A stretch of DNA of 64,000 bases from an uncultured Ulvibacter sp. (GCA_938041335.1 CALIAF010000011.1:1-64000); one strand, 5' to 3'. Counted from the first letter of the stretch, positions 7,361 to 18,020 are shown. Numbers and translations: made by a program. Notes: generated by a model from the sequence alone, not told the origin.

Positions 7361-10300
7361 TTAGTTCACTAATAGTTTTTGTACCTGTGTAATGCCTTCA
7401 TTGGATTGTAGATAGACAAGATAAACCCCTGTGCTTAATCTTGAAACATCTACATTATGATTGGTCGTGTTCGTTACAATTTCATCGTGTAATAATTTAC
7501 CCGCTACATTGTACAATTTTAATGAATATGCTTGGGTAGTATTTATTGCTGAAATTTCAAAAACAGTATCTGTAGGGTTAGGATGTATGGCAAATAAAAC
7601 AGTAGCTTCTTCATCTACATTTAGGGCGGCATCATTTCTAAAACTATATTTGATAGTCTCTCCAAACCATCTCTCTAAAGATGTTATTGTAGTTCCGTCA
7701 TAATTTTTTATTATGATAGATCCATTCCCATGGTTAGAAGGCCAGTTGTTCATTCCGTCACCGCCTGTATCATAAACTACGAGTTCATAACATCCTGGAG
7801 GTAGATTTATTAAATCTGTATACGTTGTATTTCCGTCATCAAAATCACGTTCAAACAGTACGTTCCCGCCGGCATCAAAAACAGCATAGCTATTCTCAAA
7901 AGCACGATTGTTAGTTGTAAAGTCAATTACCATTTGTTGGGTATGAATAGGCGCGGGTTCAAACTGTGATGTGAGCGAATTGTTAAACTCATATTCATCT
8001 CCTTGGCCATTAGGGCTGCTAATAGATACATTAAAATCTGTAATCCCATCATAATAATCTTCCATTGTTATTGCTGGAAGTGCTACAATAGCCTCTTCTA
8101 AAAAAGGCAAGGAACCCGTCCATTCATAATTGTAGTTTGGTCCACCTTCTACTCCATAAGAAATATCTAAAGAGGTCAATGCGGCTTCTCCAGTATTTTT
8201 AATCTTTACTATTGGTGTACCGCAAATAGGGTTAAACCTCGTGTTTAACTTAAAGATGTTTGGGGCAATAATTTCTTCTATTGAGGCATCATTTGTGAAG
8301 TTTGGAGTACCGTATTCAACCAGGAAAATTTCAGTAATATAGTTTCCATCAGGATCGTGATCAATATTATAATCTATATCAACAGTGGCATCCGTGCCTA
8401 CATTAATAAAAGGGGTGAGTTCCAGATTTTGAACGGTCGCTGGCGCACCAGGGCACCATCCAGCTCTGTCATACATCCAAGTTCCGCCTTGCGGGTATAA
8501 TGGATTTTCACCACACTCTTGCATAATTTCCCAGCTATACTGTTCAGTGCCATTAACCACTACACTATGGGTATTATTACAAAATTCACCACAATTAGCA
8601 CCATTACCAAACCCGTGACCGGTGAGTGTTGTTTTTAATATAAAATTTTCAGCTGTTTGATCTAGGTCTACCGTTTTATTAATTACAATTTCGTCAAAAG
8701 TATTTAAACCATAATTACCAGAATAAACATTTTGAATTCCTACTAGATCTCTTGGTGGAGTTCCCACTTTAAATACAAATTTCATATCCAATAATTCTTG
8801 GAAGTTACCTGCTCGTATATGTACATCATCCCCTTGAAATAAGTGCTGAAAATCTGTTACATCAAATATCCAAGTCCATCCATCATCTCCTAAAGACAGC
8901 CCATTTCCGTAGGGAGTAATATAGCGCCCAATTTCCCAGGGGATAAGCACTTCTTCTCCTGGTTCAGTGGTGTTGTATTCTATTTGCTCAAGTGTTAATG
9001 TAGCATCTGGAGGTACAGGCGTTGAGCTTATCACAGATAAATCTACATCATATACAAAGTTGTTTTCATAGGTAGGGTAAACATAAAGTGTCTCGTTTAA
9101 TACAGGGATGTCGCCAGGAGTTGTTTGTAGGTACTTTTCTACCATGACCAATCCTTTAGGAAAAGCATCTTCTACGATTTCTTGATTAATAACAAACGAA
9201 GATGTGTTGCGGTTGAACTTAACATTAGGACGCTGATTTCCTGGGCTAAAGTTTTTAAAATGATTACCGTTATAACTTCTTTTTTGAGGAATTCCATATA
9301 CTGTAGATAGTTCTGAGGATATCTCTTCTGGCGTTTGGTGTGCAGGAGTCAACTCGTCAAATTTATAATGCACCCTCAAATCTGAATAGTCTGGGTGAGA
9401 AGCATCTACATCTTTTTGCATCAAGGCTGCAATTGCGGTTGCATCAAGTTCTTTAGACCAAATTTGAAAATCATCTAGTTTTCCATCATAAAAGCGATCT
9501 GCGTTACCTTGGCCTGTTCCTAGTGGGAATTCACTAATAGCGCCAATAGGACGGTTTAATCCAGTGCCTGTTTGCAATAAGACACCGTTTAGGTACATAT
9601 TCATAACACCAGTTGTTGCATTTTTTGTAAACGCCCAGTGATTCCAAGCGTCCTTGTATTGGTCTTCCGTTAATGCGATATTTATACGGTCGTACCCAGT
9701 ATCATCTCCTGCATCCCAGTATACGGTTTGATCACCCCAAGGAAGGTGTACATTAACCATTCTATTTCCATTTGCATCTACTGCATCAAAAACACTATCG
9801 CTCTGCGGTTGCTCTTCGTTTCCGTTTACCCAAAAAGAAATGGTAATTTCATCTTGTATTGCTCCCAAGTTTGTAGTAGGAACGTTTATTTTATCTGGGC
9901 CATTAAAATTAAAATAGGAGTCTGTTGAGCTGGCAGTACTCGAACAGTCCCAGCCATAATTACTACCGTTTAATAATATCTGATCCTCTCCCTCGATACC
10001 CACAAAAGAAATAGCTACAATTATATTTGAAGAGCTATCCCAATTAAAATTAGAAGTAAAGTCTAGTTGTTGCCACCCTGTTCCATCAAACTGCGTGTTT
10101 TTTGAATATACTTCTGTGAAACCCATTAGATCAACGTCTTCTCCTAGCTCATTTTCTGAAGTAGCTTTTAGGCTAATCTTTAAGTTTTGCATTTCACCAC
10201 CATTATCTAAAACTTGAAACTGCATTCCGGTTAAATCTCCAGCGCTAACACCAGCGGCAACTAACTCAGACTGTCTAAAAAGATATTGTACGTGCGAATC

Positions 10301-10789
10301 TTCTAGTGTGGCATTTAAAGGATTATCTAATGAGACTGTTCCACTACCTAATTGGTATTCCACAAGCGCAGTAGGATCATCATAAACGATGGTTTTTTCA
10401 TAACGAGGCACATACTCCCATGAGGTGTCATTCATATAAGAAAAAGTAGCCGGTGTTAAACCTCCTGGACCACCTATTAAATAGCTAGGGTGAAGCCCGA
10501 CTCCTGTATGTTCAATAACTTTTAAATAGGATAAATAATCCCACTCTCCACAATTTGGGTTTTGAGTAGGGTCACATTTTAATTTATATTCAATATATAC
10601 TTTTTCAAAATCAAGACCGTCAACTGAAGTAAAATCAAAAAAGCCTTCTCTTGGAGCTAACCAACCAGACCCAACCGGGAAGCCATCAAATTCAATGGTT
10701 TGTATTTCGATTTCATCACCTGGAATTTGCGCGAACGCAGTAAAAGAGAATAATAGTAAAACAAGTAGTAGATTGTAGTTGTATTTCAT
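7361..10789 (-). CDS. Secreted PNGase F-related protein with LamG domain and T9SS tail
   Basis: This 1142-residue exported protein has a signal peptide at 1-20 (MKYNYNLLLVLLLFSFTAFA). A longer open frame upstream is ignored because it lacks export features. An N-terminal region with GEWDYLSYLKV and a later segment with HGFGNGANCGEFC and GTWMYDRAGWCPGAP resemble the peptide-N-glycosidase F fold. A LamG/concanavalin-like insert follows FNFNGPDKINVPTT. The C-terminus is a T9SS type A tail (IHPNPTDTVFEIS ... GVYLVYLQS ... KLLVN). A role in glycoprotein binding or deglycosylation is inferred. PNGase F itself is about 350 residues, so this is a large modular relative. Only 45 bases separate it from the divergent oxidoreductase gene. 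Confidence 0.75.
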   Translation of the reverse strand: MKYNYNLLLVLLLFSFTAFAQIPGDEIEIQTIEFDGFPVGSGWLAPREGFFDFTSVDGLDFEKVYIEYKLKCDPTQNPNCGEWDYLSYLKVIEHTGVGLHPSYLIGGPGGLTPATFSYMNDTSWEYVPRYEKTIVYDDPTALVEYQLGSGTVSLDNPLNATLEDSHVQYLFRQSELVAAGVSAGDLTGMQFQVLDNGGEMQNLKISLKATSENELGEDVDLMGFTEVYSKNTQFDGTGWQQLDFTSNFNWDSSSNIIVAISFVGIEGEDQILLNGSNYGWDCSSTASSTDSYFNFNGPDKINVPTTNLGAIQDEITISFWVNGNEEQPQSDSVFDAVDANGNRMVNVHLPWGDQTVYWDAGDDTGYDRINIALTEDQYKDAWNHWAFTKNATTGVMNMYLNGVLLQTGTGLNRPIGAISEFPLGTGQGNADRFYDGKLDDFQIWSKELDATAIAALMQKDVDASHPDYSDLRVHYKFDELTPAHQTPEEISSELSTVYGIPQKRSYNGNHFKNFSPGNQRPNVKFNRNTSSFVINQEIVEDAFPKGLVMVEKYLQTTPGDIPVLNETLYVYPTYENNFVYDVDLSVISSTPVPPDATLTLEQIEYNTTEPGEEVLIPWEIGRYITPYGNGLSLGDDGWTWIFDVTDFQHLFQGDDVHIRAGNFQELLDMKFVFKVGTPPRDLVGIQNVYSGNYGLNTFDEIVINKTVDLDQTAENFILKTTLTGHGFGNGANCGEFCNNTHSVVVNGTEQYSWEIMQECGENPLYPQGGTWMYDRAGWCPGAPATVQNLELTPFINVGTDATVDIDYNIDHDPDGNYITEIFLVEYGTPNFTNDASIEEIIAPNIFKLNTRFNPICGTPIVKIKNTGEAALTSLDISYGVEGGPNYNYEWTGSLPFLEEAIVALPAITMEDYYDGITDFNVSISSPNGQGDEYEFNNSLTSQFEPAPIHTQQMVIDFTTNNRAFENSYAVFDAGGNVLFERDFDDGNTTYTDLINLPPGCYELVVYDTGGDGMNNWPSNHGNGSIIIKNYDGTTITSLERWFGETIKYSFRNDAALNVDEEATVLFAIHPNPTDTVFEISAINTTQAYSLKLYNVAGKLLHDEIVTNTTNHNVDVSRLSTGVYLVYLQSNEGITQVQKLLVN

Positions 10790-10834
10790 CGCAATGTGAT
10801 TAAATTTATAATATGTTATAAAGTTAACATTAAA

Positions 10835-11968
10835 ATGAAGATATCCTACTGGGAACGAAATACTTGGTTCAATGATATAGACTATGCCATCATAGGTAGT
10901 GGTATTGTTGGGCTGTCTTGTGCAACTACACTTCGAAAATTGCACCCAAGCGCAAAAATTGTTGTGTTAGAACAAGGGATACTCCCTAGTGGTGCGAGCA
11001 CTAAAAATGCCGGGTTTGCGTGTTTTGGTAGTTTATCAGAAATTATTGAAGATCTTAAAACTCATACACCAGATGAGGTGGTCAACCTTGTAAAAGAACG
11101 CGTAACGGGATTACAATTACTGCGAGAAACCCTGGGTGATGAGCAAATTGTTTTTGAACAATTGGGAGGATATGAGTTGTTTACTGAGAATGACAAAGAA
11201 CTATATCAAGAATGTTTAGAAAATTTAGAGAGGGTTAATAGCCTTTTATATCCTGTATTTAATGATACAGTTTTCTCTCTAGTTCCGGATAATTTTCACT
11301 TCGGAAATGTGCATAAATCATTAATTTTCAATCAGTTTGAAGGGCAGATTGACACAGGAAAAATGATGAAAGCACTATTAAAAAAAGCAATTGAAGCCGA
11401 TATCCTCATTGTAAACGCTATAAAAGTAGATACCATCGAGCAAAACGAAGATGACGTAACTATTTATGCAACCAACATTGGCTCACTTTCAGCAAAAAAA
11501 GTATGCATTGCTACAAATGGCTTTGCAAAACAATTTTTAGAAAAAGATGTACAACCCGCTCGGGCGCAGGTTTTAGTTACAGAACCCATAGAAAACCTGA
11601 AGATTAGTGGAACGTTTCACTTAGATAAAGGATATTACTATTTTAGAAATATTGATAATCGCATCCTCTTGGGCGGTGGCAGAAACTTGGATATTAAAGG
11701 TGAAACCACTACAAAAATGGAAGTCACAGAGCGGATACAACAGGAGTTAAAGCGGCTGTTAGAAACGGTAATTTTGCCGGGCACACGTTTTACTATAGAC
11801 CACTCTTGGAGTGGTATCATGGGAGTAGGCATACAGAAAAAACCAATACTTGAAAGGATATCTAATAACGTGTTTTGTGGTGTCCGCCTCGGCGGAATGG
11901 GTGTTGCTATTGGCAGTAGTATTGGAAAAAACCTAGCGGAGCTTGCCAGCGAAGGCTTTTCAGAATAA
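10835..11968 (+). CDS. FAD-dependent oxidoreductase, DadA/glycine-oxidase type
   Basis: The 377-residue flavoprotein has the dinucleotide-binding motif IIGSGIVGLSCATTL near residue 18, followed by LEQG at the end of the second strand, KNAGFACFGS (FAD contact) and a C-terminal GVRLGGMGVAIGSSIGK typical of DAO-family proteins. It should oxidise an amine or D-amino acid, but the substrate cannot be read from sequence. The ATG at 10835 is preferred over one 39 bases earlier that would extend into the promoter gap. Divergent from the PNGase-related gene; the GreA-like gene follows 30 bases later and may be co-transcribed. Confidence 0.8.
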   Translation: MKISYWERNTWFNDIDYAIIGSGIVGLSCATTLRKLHPSAKIVVLEQGILPSGASTKNAGFACFGSLSEIIEDLKTHTPDEVVNLVKERVTGLQLLRETLGDEQIVFEQLGGYELFTENDKELYQECLENLERVNSLLYPVFNDTVFSLVPDNFHFGNVHKSLIFNQFEGQIDTGKMMKALLKKAIEADILIVNAIKVDTIEQNEDDVTIYATNIGSLSAKKVCIATNGFAKQFLEKDVQPARAQVLVTEPIENLKISGTFHLDKGYYYFRNIDNRILLGGGRNLDIKGETTTKMEVTERIQQELKRLLETVILPGTRFTIDHSWSGIMGVGIQKKPILERISNNVFCGVRLGGMGVAIGSSIGKNLAELASEGFSE

Positions 11969-11998
11969 AATAATTAAAGATCTTATTTTTCCATTTTT

Positions 11999-12457
11999 AT
12001 GACTGTACTTGAGATTAAAACAGCTTTATTAGAAGCTTGTCACGAAAATGTGGATAAGCGATTCGATAAGGTAAATAAAACCATTGCGGGTATTGTGGAG
12101 GCCTTAGGTAGCGCCTCAAAAAGCTCAGCGGGAGATAAGCATGAGACAGCAAGAGCCATGCTGCAGATAGATCGTGAAAACGCAGGAAAGCAATTGGGAG
12201 AATTAGAAAATCTAGAGCGACTTTTACCCAAAGTAGACATACTAGCGACCACAGATTATGCAAGATTAGGAAGCCTAGTCCAGACGAATCACGGGACCTT
12301 TTTTATTAGTATTTCACTTGGAGTGGTGACCCTAAGCAAAACAACGTATTATTGTGTCGCACTGCAAGCACCAATAGGCAAGGAATTAGCAGGAACCAAA
12401 CAAAACGATCACTTTGCTTTTAATGGTAAAACATATAAAATTATTAGTATTGATTGA
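11999..12457 (+). CDS. Small protein with GreA/GreB-like C-terminal half
   Basis: This 152-residue cytoplasmic protein has a helical, charged N-terminal half (about 1-75, with SSAGDKHETARAM) and a C-terminal beta-rich half ending APIGKELAGTKQNDHFAFNGKTYKI. That end resembles the GreA/GreB C-terminal domain (SPLGKALLGKKVGD style). Relatives in flavobacteria are often mislabelled 3-oxoacyl-ACP synthase; nothing here supports a ketosynthase. A role as an RNA-polymerase secondary-channel factor is possible but unproven. The stop is 20 bases from the convergent RDD gene. Confidence 0.6.
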   Translation: MTVLEIKTALLEACHENVDKRFDKVNKTIAGIVEALGSASKSSAGDKHETARAMLQIDRENAGKQLGELENLERLLPKVDILATTDYARLGSLVQTNHGTFFISISLGVVTLSKTTYYCVALQAPIGKELAGTKQNDHFAFNGKTYKIISID

Positions 12458-12477
12458 GGGCTTGATAAAAAGCGAGA

Positions 12478-12876
12478 TCAACTGTAAACAACTATTGTAT
12501 TTGTAGCCAGATCATGAATTGCTTTTCTCTTATCGTTACCCATTATGGTAAGGAGTGATATCCACCCCAAAGCAAGCTTTATACTATACCGCAGAAAAGC
12601 TACAAGAATAGTAATCTTGCCAGCATCTGGATGATCTTTTTGCACTTTTATCTTCATCAAGTTATGTCCTATTGTCATTCCAAAAGCACTTATAAAAAGG
12701 GGCTCATAAAGCACAAAAATAAATAGAAAAACCAAAACCCGAACCCAAGTTGCTACTTGCTCAAAATCGGATAAAACTTCAGAGGCCAGCATGATTAACA
12801 AAAAGACGATGAAGCTATCTACAACCGCAGCTTTAACTCTAGTGAAAAGACCTGGAAATGTGCTTATGGGTTCCAT
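12478..12876 (-). CDS. RDD-family membrane protein
   Basis: The 132-residue protein has three hydrophobic segments (about 19-37, 46-66 and 90-115) and the RDD family pattern: an Arg early in the first helix region (LFTRVKAAVVDSFIV) and later Asp/Arg residues. Function is unknown; some relatives take part in ion transport. The ATG at 12876 (MEPISTFPGLFTR) is preferred over a TTG at 12912. It overlaps the upstream ABC ATPase gene by 13 bases, so the pair is translationally coupled and the two proteins may cooperate. Confidence 0.75.
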   Translation of the reverse strand: MEPISTFPGLFTRVKAAVVDSFIVFLLIMLASEVLSDFEQVATWVRVLVFLFIFVLYEPLFISAFGMTIGHNLMKIKVQKDHPDAGKITILVAFLRYSIKLALGWISLLTIMGNDKRKAIHDLATNTIVVYS

Positions 12877-13841
12877 GTTAGATATTGTTTTGATGTTTTT
12901 TCTAAGGGACAACTATGATTAAAGTACACGGCTTCATTAGCGTGTAAGGCGTGAATTAAGTAATAACTTCCTTTATAATACGAGTTGATTATTTTTACAT
13001 GAAATACTGTTTTTTCTTCGGAAATACGCAATTGATGCGGTAGTACAATATGACTTTTAGAAGCTGGTATTGAATGTGTATTATTTTCGCCAGACGGCAA
13101 TAAGGCATGATCAATTACAGAAACGGCTCCAAAAAATCCTCCTTGATATTTGTCTTCTAACGAATTATAAATGGCCTTAGGGCTATCTAAACGCACTACA
13201 CGACCTTCTTTAAGAAGCATCATTCGGTCGGTAAAACTCATGGCCCCCTCACTATCATGAGTGGCAATGATGCAAGTGATGTTTTGCGATCTGGTATAAT
13301 TAAAAATAGAGCGGCGCAAGTTGTTTTTCAAAAAGCTGTCAATGCTACTAAAAGGCTCATCTAGTAATAATACCTCGGGTTTTTGGGCCAAAGCTTTTGC
13401 AATGGCAACACGTTGTTTTTGACCACCACTTAGGTTTTTAGCCTTCGTGTTTTTATACGGTTGTAACTGAACAACGTCAAGAAGTTCTTCTACACGTTCT
13501 TTATCTTTTATTGGATTATTTCTATCCAAATGCGATGCGATATTTTCTGCAACAGAAATAAAAGGCATGATATCAAGCTCTTGAGAGACCATTTTCATAA
13601 ATGGCTCGCCCGGGATTAAGTTGTGTGCGGGCCCAAGCAGTTGATTATTATTATAATGGATAGCGCCATCTTTTAATGATAAAAGACCATAGACAAGATG
13701 CAACAAGGTAGATTTACCGCAGCCGCTTTCTCCTAAAACAGCCAGATGCTCACCAGCAAATAGCGAAATAGAAACGTCTTGCAAAACTGGAATATCTAGT
13801 TTTCCTTGGTAAGAAAAAGACTTTATATGAATGTCTAGCAT
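12864..13841 (-). CDS. Solitary ABC transporter ATP-binding protein
   Basis: The 325-residue ATPase has Walker A GESGCGKST near residue 42, Q-loop region SQELDIM, signature LSGGQKQRVAI near 139, Walker B VLLLDEPF and the H-loop Thr-His-Asp (ATHD). About 90 residues after the nucleotide-binding domain resemble a regulatory or TOBE-like tail, as in iron or polyamine importers. No permease or binding protein is nearby; only the overlapping RDD gene is linked. The ATG at 13841 is preferred to a TTG two codons earlier. The substrate is unknown. Confidence 0.85.
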   Translation of the reverse strand: MLDIHIKSFSYQGKLDIPVLQDVSISLFAGEHLAVLGESGCGKSTLLHLVYGLLSLKDGAIHYNNNQLLGPAHNLIPGEPFMKMVSQELDIMPFISVAENIASHLDRNNPIKDKERVEELLDVVQLQPYKNTKAKNLSGGQKQRVAIAKALAQKPEVLLLDEPFSSIDSFLKNNLRRSIFNYTRSQNITCIIATHDSEGAMSFTDRMMLLKEGRVVRLDSPKAIYNSLEDKYQGGFFGAVSVIDHALLPSGENNTHSIPASKSHIVLPHQLRISEEKTVFHVKIINSYYKGSYYLIHALHANEAVYFNHSCPLEKTSKQYLTWNP

Positions 13842-13877
13842 AAACAAAAAAATAAGCGGAACGCAACCGTCCCGCTT
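13842..13877 (-). terminator. Terminator after prolyl oligopeptidase gene
   Basis: On the minus strand AAGCGG pairs with CCGCTT (13854-13859 with 13872-13877), followed by ATTTTTTTG. It lies between the S9A gene stop and the ABC gene start and separates their transcripts. Confidence 0.65.
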
Positions 13878-13898
13878 AAGATTGACGTGTTAAGGGTA

Positions 13899-16067
13899 TT
13901 ATTCTTTGATCTTGTTGTTTACTTTTTCTGGAAGCACTTCGAAGCCCATATTGTATAGTGTAAAACCATAAATATCTGCATATTGCTCAATTGTTTTGCT
14001 TACAGGAGTTCCTGCACCATGACCGGCGTCTGTCTCTATACGGATTAGAACGGGGCTATCTCCGGCTTGTTTCTCTTGCAATTCTGCCGCAAACTTAAAA
14101 CTATGAGCAGGCACTACACGATCATCATGGTCTCCAGTGGTTACCATAGTTGCAGGATAGTTGGTTCCTGCATGTACGTTATGAACAGGAGAGTATGCTT
14201 TTAAATAATCAAACATTTCTGGGCTGTCTTCTGCCGTACCATAATCATAAGCCCAGCCAGCACCTGCGGTAAAGGTATGATAGCGCAGCATATCTAGCAC
14301 CCCAACAGCGGGTAATGCTACTTTCATTAAGTCTGGTCTTTGGGTCATAGTAGCACCTACTAAGAGCCCACCATTAGACCCTCCCCTTATTGCAAGGTAC
14401 TCACTTGAAGTGTATTTCTTTTCTATTAAGTATTCTGCAGCGGCAATAAAGTCATCAAATACATTTTGCTTTTTCATTTGCGTTCCTGCATCGTGCCATT
14501 TTTTACCATATTCTCCACCACCACGTAAATTAGGGACAGCATAGACTCCACCTTGTTCCATCCAAACGGCATTTGAAATGCTAAAACTAGGAGTTAAGCT
14601 AATATTAAACCCTCCATAGCCATAAAGGATTGTAGGGTTATTACCATCTAGTTTTAGGCCTTTTTTATGTGTGATAATCATAGGCACTTTAGTCCCATCT
14701 TTAGAAGTATAAAAAACTTGATTGCTTTCATATGCCTCAGGATTAAAATCGATACTAGGCTTTCGGTATAATTGTGATGCTCCAGTTTTAATATCAAATT
14801 TGTAAATACTTCCTGGAGTCACATAATTTGTAAACGAATAGTATAATTCTTTATCATCATTTTTTGCTCCAAATCCTCCAGCAGAACCTACACCAGGAAG
14901 AGTAATCTCTCGAACTAGTTTTCCGTTAAAATCATACTGCAATACCTTACTCACAGCATCTACCATATAATTTGCAAAAATATAGCCACCACCAGTGCCT
15001 GCATTTAATACATTTTCGGTTTCAGGAATTACATCGATCCAGTTTTCTGGACCTGGGTTTGCCGCATCTACTTTTATTATTTTTTTGTTAGGAGCATTAA
15101 GGTTAGTGACAAAATAAAGAGTGGTACCGTCATTATGAATAAAATTAGTATCACTATCTGTATGGTCAAGCACGGTAATAAAGTCACTACCTGGATTAGA
15201 AAGGTCTTTAAAGAAAAGCTTATTACCAGAAGTTGATACACTTGCAGATACACCAAGATATCTGTTGTCTTCTGTCGTCCCTCCACCCACATATCTATGC
15301 TTTTCTGCAGCGCTTCCGCCAAAGATAATTTTATCCTCTATCTGTTTAGTGCCTAGTTTGTGGTAGTATAGTTTGTGTTGATCGGTCTTAGCAGAAAGTT
15401 CACTGCCTTTTGGCTTATCATAACTCGAATAATAGAATCCATCATTTTCTTTCCAAGAGATTCCACTAAATTTAACATCTACGATGGTGTCTTCTACAAT
15501 TTTTCTATTTTCCGTATCCATGACTAGTACCTTTCGCCAGTCACTTCCGCCTTCAGAAATACTATAAGCTGCTATTTTACCATTATCGCTAAAACTTAAT
15601 CCTCCAAGAGAGATAGTACCTTCTTCATTAAATGTATTAGGGTCTAAGAAAACACTGGCCATAGATGGGTCGTCTCCTGTCTTATAACGATATATTACAT
15701 ATTGATTTTGAAGCCCGTCATTTTTGTAGAAATAGGTGTAGTCACCTTCTTTAAATGGCGACCCCACTTTTTCATAGTTCCACAAAGAGGTGAGTCGCTC
15801 TTTTAATTCTTCTCTAAAAGGAATGTTGTCTAAATAACCAAAGGTCGTTTTGTTCTGTGATTTTACCCAAGCACCCGTTTCTTCGCTCATATCATCCTCT
15901 AACCATCTGTATGGGTCTTTAACGTCTGTCCCAAAGTAATTAGTCACCGTGTCTACTTTAGCTGTAGTAGGATATGTAATATCTATTTTTTCTCTTTTCA
16001 TTTCTTCTTCGCAAGCGATTAATCCAATAAAAAGCGAAAGCGCCAGCCCAAATTTTAATGTTTTCAT
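13899..16067 (-). CDS. Prolyl oligopeptidase (S9A), lipoprotein
   Basis: The 722-residue serine peptidase cleaves after proline in short peptides. The N-terminus is a lipoprotein signal (GLIAC, Cys19), placing it in the periplasm or on the outer membrane. Next come the family's N-terminal helix segment ([13 protein letters not shown]) and a beta-propeller covering about residues 70-410. The hydrolase domain has Ser about 564 ([11 protein letters not shown]), Asp near 648 (GDHDDRVVP) and His about 683 (DAGHGAG). Length is typical of S9A. It is flanked by terminators on both sides and so is probably monocistronic. It likely helps degrade peptides produced by the secreted proteases in this window (inference). 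Confidence 0.92.
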   Translation of the reverse strand: MKTLKFGLALSLFIGLIACEEEMKREKIDITYPTTAKVDTVTNYFGTDVKDPYRWLEDDMSEETGAWVKSQNKTTFGYLDNIPFREELKERLTSLWNYEKVGSPFKEGDYTYFYKNDGLQNQYVIYRYKTGDDPSMASVFLDPNTFNEEGTISLGGLSFSDNGKIAAYSISEGGSDWRKVLVMDTENRKIVEDTIVDVKFSGISWKENDGFYYSSYDKPKGSELSAKTDQHKLYYHKLGTKQIEDKIIFGGSAAEKHRYVGGGTTEDNRYLGVSASVSTSGNKLFFKDLSNPGSDFITVLDHTDSDTNFIHNDGTTLYFVTNLNAPNKKIIKVDAANPGPENWIDVIPETENVLNAGTGGGYIFANYMVDAVSKVLQYDFNGKLVREITLPGVGSAGGFGAKNDDKELYYSFTNYVTPGSIYKFDIKTGASQLYRKPSIDFNPEAYESNQVFYTSKDGTKVPMIITHKKGLKLDGNNPTILYGYGGFNISLTPSFSISNAVWMEQGGVYAVPNLRGGGEYGKKWHDAGTQMKKQNVFDDFIAAAEYLIEKKYTSSEYLAIRGGSNGGLLVGATMTQRPDLMKVALPAVGVLDMLRYHTFTAGAGWAYDYGTAEDSPEMFDYLKAYSPVHNVHAGTNYPATMVTTGDHDDRVVPAHSFKFAAELQEKQAGDSPVLIRIETDAGHGAGTPVSKTIEQYADIYGFTLYNMGFEVLPEKVNNKIKE

Positions 16068-16090
16068 AATTGATAAGTATAGATTGTAAA

Positions 16091-16129
16091 TATAACAAAA
16101 ACAGTGCTTTCTGTGTGAAAAGCACTGTT
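16091..16129 (-). terminator. Terminator after DoxX gene
   Basis: Eleven-base arms (AACAGTGCTTT 16100-16110; AAAGCACTGTT 16118-16128) around a 7-base loop run into TTTTG on the minus strand, just before the S9A gene. Confidence 0.75.
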
Positions 16130-16154
16130 AATGGTTTTGGTTTTTTTGAAAATA

Positions 16155-16535
16155 TTATTGAAATAAAGGGCGGTAGCTTTTCCAATATTTATATATCAGT
16201 ATAATGTTTATGGCTACAATAGCTACTGCTACAGCAAGACCAGAAACATCCAGAAATATATGAAACAATAAAATGTTGATTGAAATAGGCGCTAAAAGAA
16301 TTAATGCAAAAGGCACCCACTTTTTAAGCAACAATAGAATTCCAACAAGAATCTCAAGTATAGCAACGGTAGATAGAATATAACTATAGCCTGATGTTTC
16401 TAATGAATCAAGAAAGTTTGAAGTAGCTGGAGCCATATCAAACATTGGAATAAAAGTAAGAAATTTATTCAGCCCAAACACAAGTAGAGCTAAACCTAAA
16501 ATAATTCTGAGGATTGTAGTAAAAGTTGAATTCAT
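16155..16535 (-). CDS. DoxX-like membrane protein
   Basis: This 126-residue protein has four hydrophobic segments (about 7-25, 47-67, 72-92 and 98-118) and the DoxX-family start ILRIILGLALLVFGLNKF. DoxX proteins are small inner-membrane proteins of uncertain, possibly redox-linked, function. It stands alone with its own terminator. A second, distinct DoxX-like gene is at 25527. Confidence 0.75.
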   Translation of the reverse strand: MNSTFTTILRIILGLALLVFGLNKFLTFIPMFDMAPATSNFLDSLETSGYSYILSTVAILEILVGILLLLKKWVPFALILLAPISINILLFHIFLDVSGLAVAVAIVAINIILIYKYWKSYRPLFQ

Positions 16536-16632
16536 AAACGAATGGTTTTGGTTAGTGTTTTTAAAGATATAAAAAAATAACCACCTAATTGATTGAGCGT
16601 AAATATGTTATTAGCATGAGATGCTAAAAGGA

Positions 16633-18006
16633 CTAATCGCAAGTAACAGTTAGGTTCAAAATCCATTCTTCTAGGAGGGCCACTCCCTCTAGGTGCACAC
16701 TATTTCTTCCTAAAAGCGGCATTCTTCTATTTTGTTCATTCGTACTAAGCCGTGCAAATAAAACGGAGTTTGCAGGGTCTCCTGGTTTTACAATTTTTTG
16801 ATCTTCTAATTCTGGAAAAAAATCATCTGGGTCTACACAAACGCCACGATTTTCAAGCAGATCGTTTTCGTCAAAGGCAAATCGCATGCTTCTATAGTTA
16901 CAATGCCCCTCATCTTGATGACAGCTAGCACAATTAATATCTAGGTAAGATCGCACCCGCAAGTCTATTGTTTGTGTCTCGTCTTTATAGTCTATCACTG
17001 TTATTATTTCTTCGGGGAGGGTGTCTTCTAAATAACCTACTTCAATTAGCTTGTTCAATTGATTTTCTGATCCGTCAGTATAATTATAAGCACTGTTAAG
17101 GCTTTGGGGTTTTAAGCCAATGGGTGCATTTGCTGCGTCGCTTTTGTGACAAGTGAAGCATTCTGATCCGGCGGGCATTCTATAGGTTACGTTTCTTTTT
17201 TCACCATCTTGTAGCCAAGAGATATCTTTATAGCCGCCATCTCCAACTTCATCTAGAAAGGCTTCTGTTTGTTCATCATTCCAGAAATATTCTGCAAATT
17301 TGTATCCCTCGGCAGTTTTATACAATAGCCTAGTTTCAATGATTTGAGTGGTATTTGACGGAAGCACATTTTCGTAGTAAAAATTCTTAATTAATACTGT
17401 TCCTATGGGGAAGTCTAAAGGCTCCCCATCTCCGTTGTATGAGGCCTTAACATCACTAGGCATCCACACAAATCGTTTTTTTAATGCATAATCTGAGAAT
17501 AGCGAACTAATAGGTTTATAGGGTATTAAGCCAGGATTTGGGCTAAGCGCTTTAATAGCCCCTGCAAAAAAATTATAACTAGATAATCTAATAAAAGGGT
17601 CTAGCGCAGGATTAAAATTTACCTCACTTGAGGCTACAACCGTAATTGTTATTGATTCTGTTTTACATGTTTGCGGTGCATTGCATATGGTGTATGTAAA
17701 AGATGTTTCTCCTAAAAAGGTATCATCTGCCGCATATATTATGGTGTCATCTAATACAGATAATGTGTTGTTGTTGTTTATAGTTGCATTACCGTTAGTA
17801 GGCGTGTCAAAAGAAAGAATCGCGTCAATTTCAATATTTATGTCATTTTCTAAAACAGGAATGCTTACCATTTCTCCTTGAATAACTTGTGCCGCATCAC
17901 CGGTAGTTTCTATTGGTAATGTCACATACACGTCGTCATCTTCTTTACATCCAACAAAAAGGATGAGAAAACAGTAAAATAATAACCAAGTGTGACGGGA
18001 TACCAT
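16633..18006 (-). CDS. Diheme c-type cytochrome lipoprotein with Ig-like domain
   Basis: The 457-residue lipoprotein has a lipobox Cys at 20 (LFVGC). Residues about 35-125 form an Ig/cadherin-like domain (SIPVLENDIN ... ITITV). The remainder matches the SO2930/HNE_0200-type diheme family (LSSYNFFAGAIKALSPN, LIPYKPISSLFSDYALKKRF). Two heme-binding CxxCH motifs are clear: CFTCH at 283-287 and CASCH at 359-363. It should be an electron carrier or small redox enzyme anchored in the envelope. A paralogue with the same architecture lies at 19727, with a secreted UnbV protein between. A terminator separates it from that gene, so it has its own promoter. Confidence 0.82.
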   Translation of the reverse strand: MVSRHTWLLFYCFLILFVGCKEDDDVYVTLPIETTGDAAQVIQGEMVSIPVLENDINIEIDAILSFDTPTNGNATINNNNTLSVLDDTIIYAADDTFLGETSFTYTICNAPQTCKTESITITVVASSEVNFNPALDPFIRLSSYNFFAGAIKALSPNPGLIPYKPISSLFSDYALKKRFVWMPSDVKASYNGDGEPLDFPIGTVLIKNFYYENVLPSNTTQIIETRLLYKTAEGYKFAEYFWNDEQTEAFLDEVGDGGYKDISWLQDGEKRNVTYRMPAGSECFTCHKSDAANAPIGLKPQSLNSAYNYTDGSENQLNKLIEVGYLEDTLPEEIITVIDYKDETQTIDLRVRSYLDINCASCHQDEGHCNYRSMRFAFDENDLLENRGVCVDPDDFFPELEDQKIVKPGDPANSVLFARLSTNEQNRRMPLLGRNSVHLEGVALLEEWILNLTVTCD

Positions 18007-18020
18007 ATTTTTGAGATGTG

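Noticed and set aside
11999-12457. 3-oxoacyl-ACP synthase
   Set aside because: Relatives may carry that label, but the protein is 152 residues with no Cys-His-Asn ketosynthase motifs. The C-terminal half is GreA/GreB-like.
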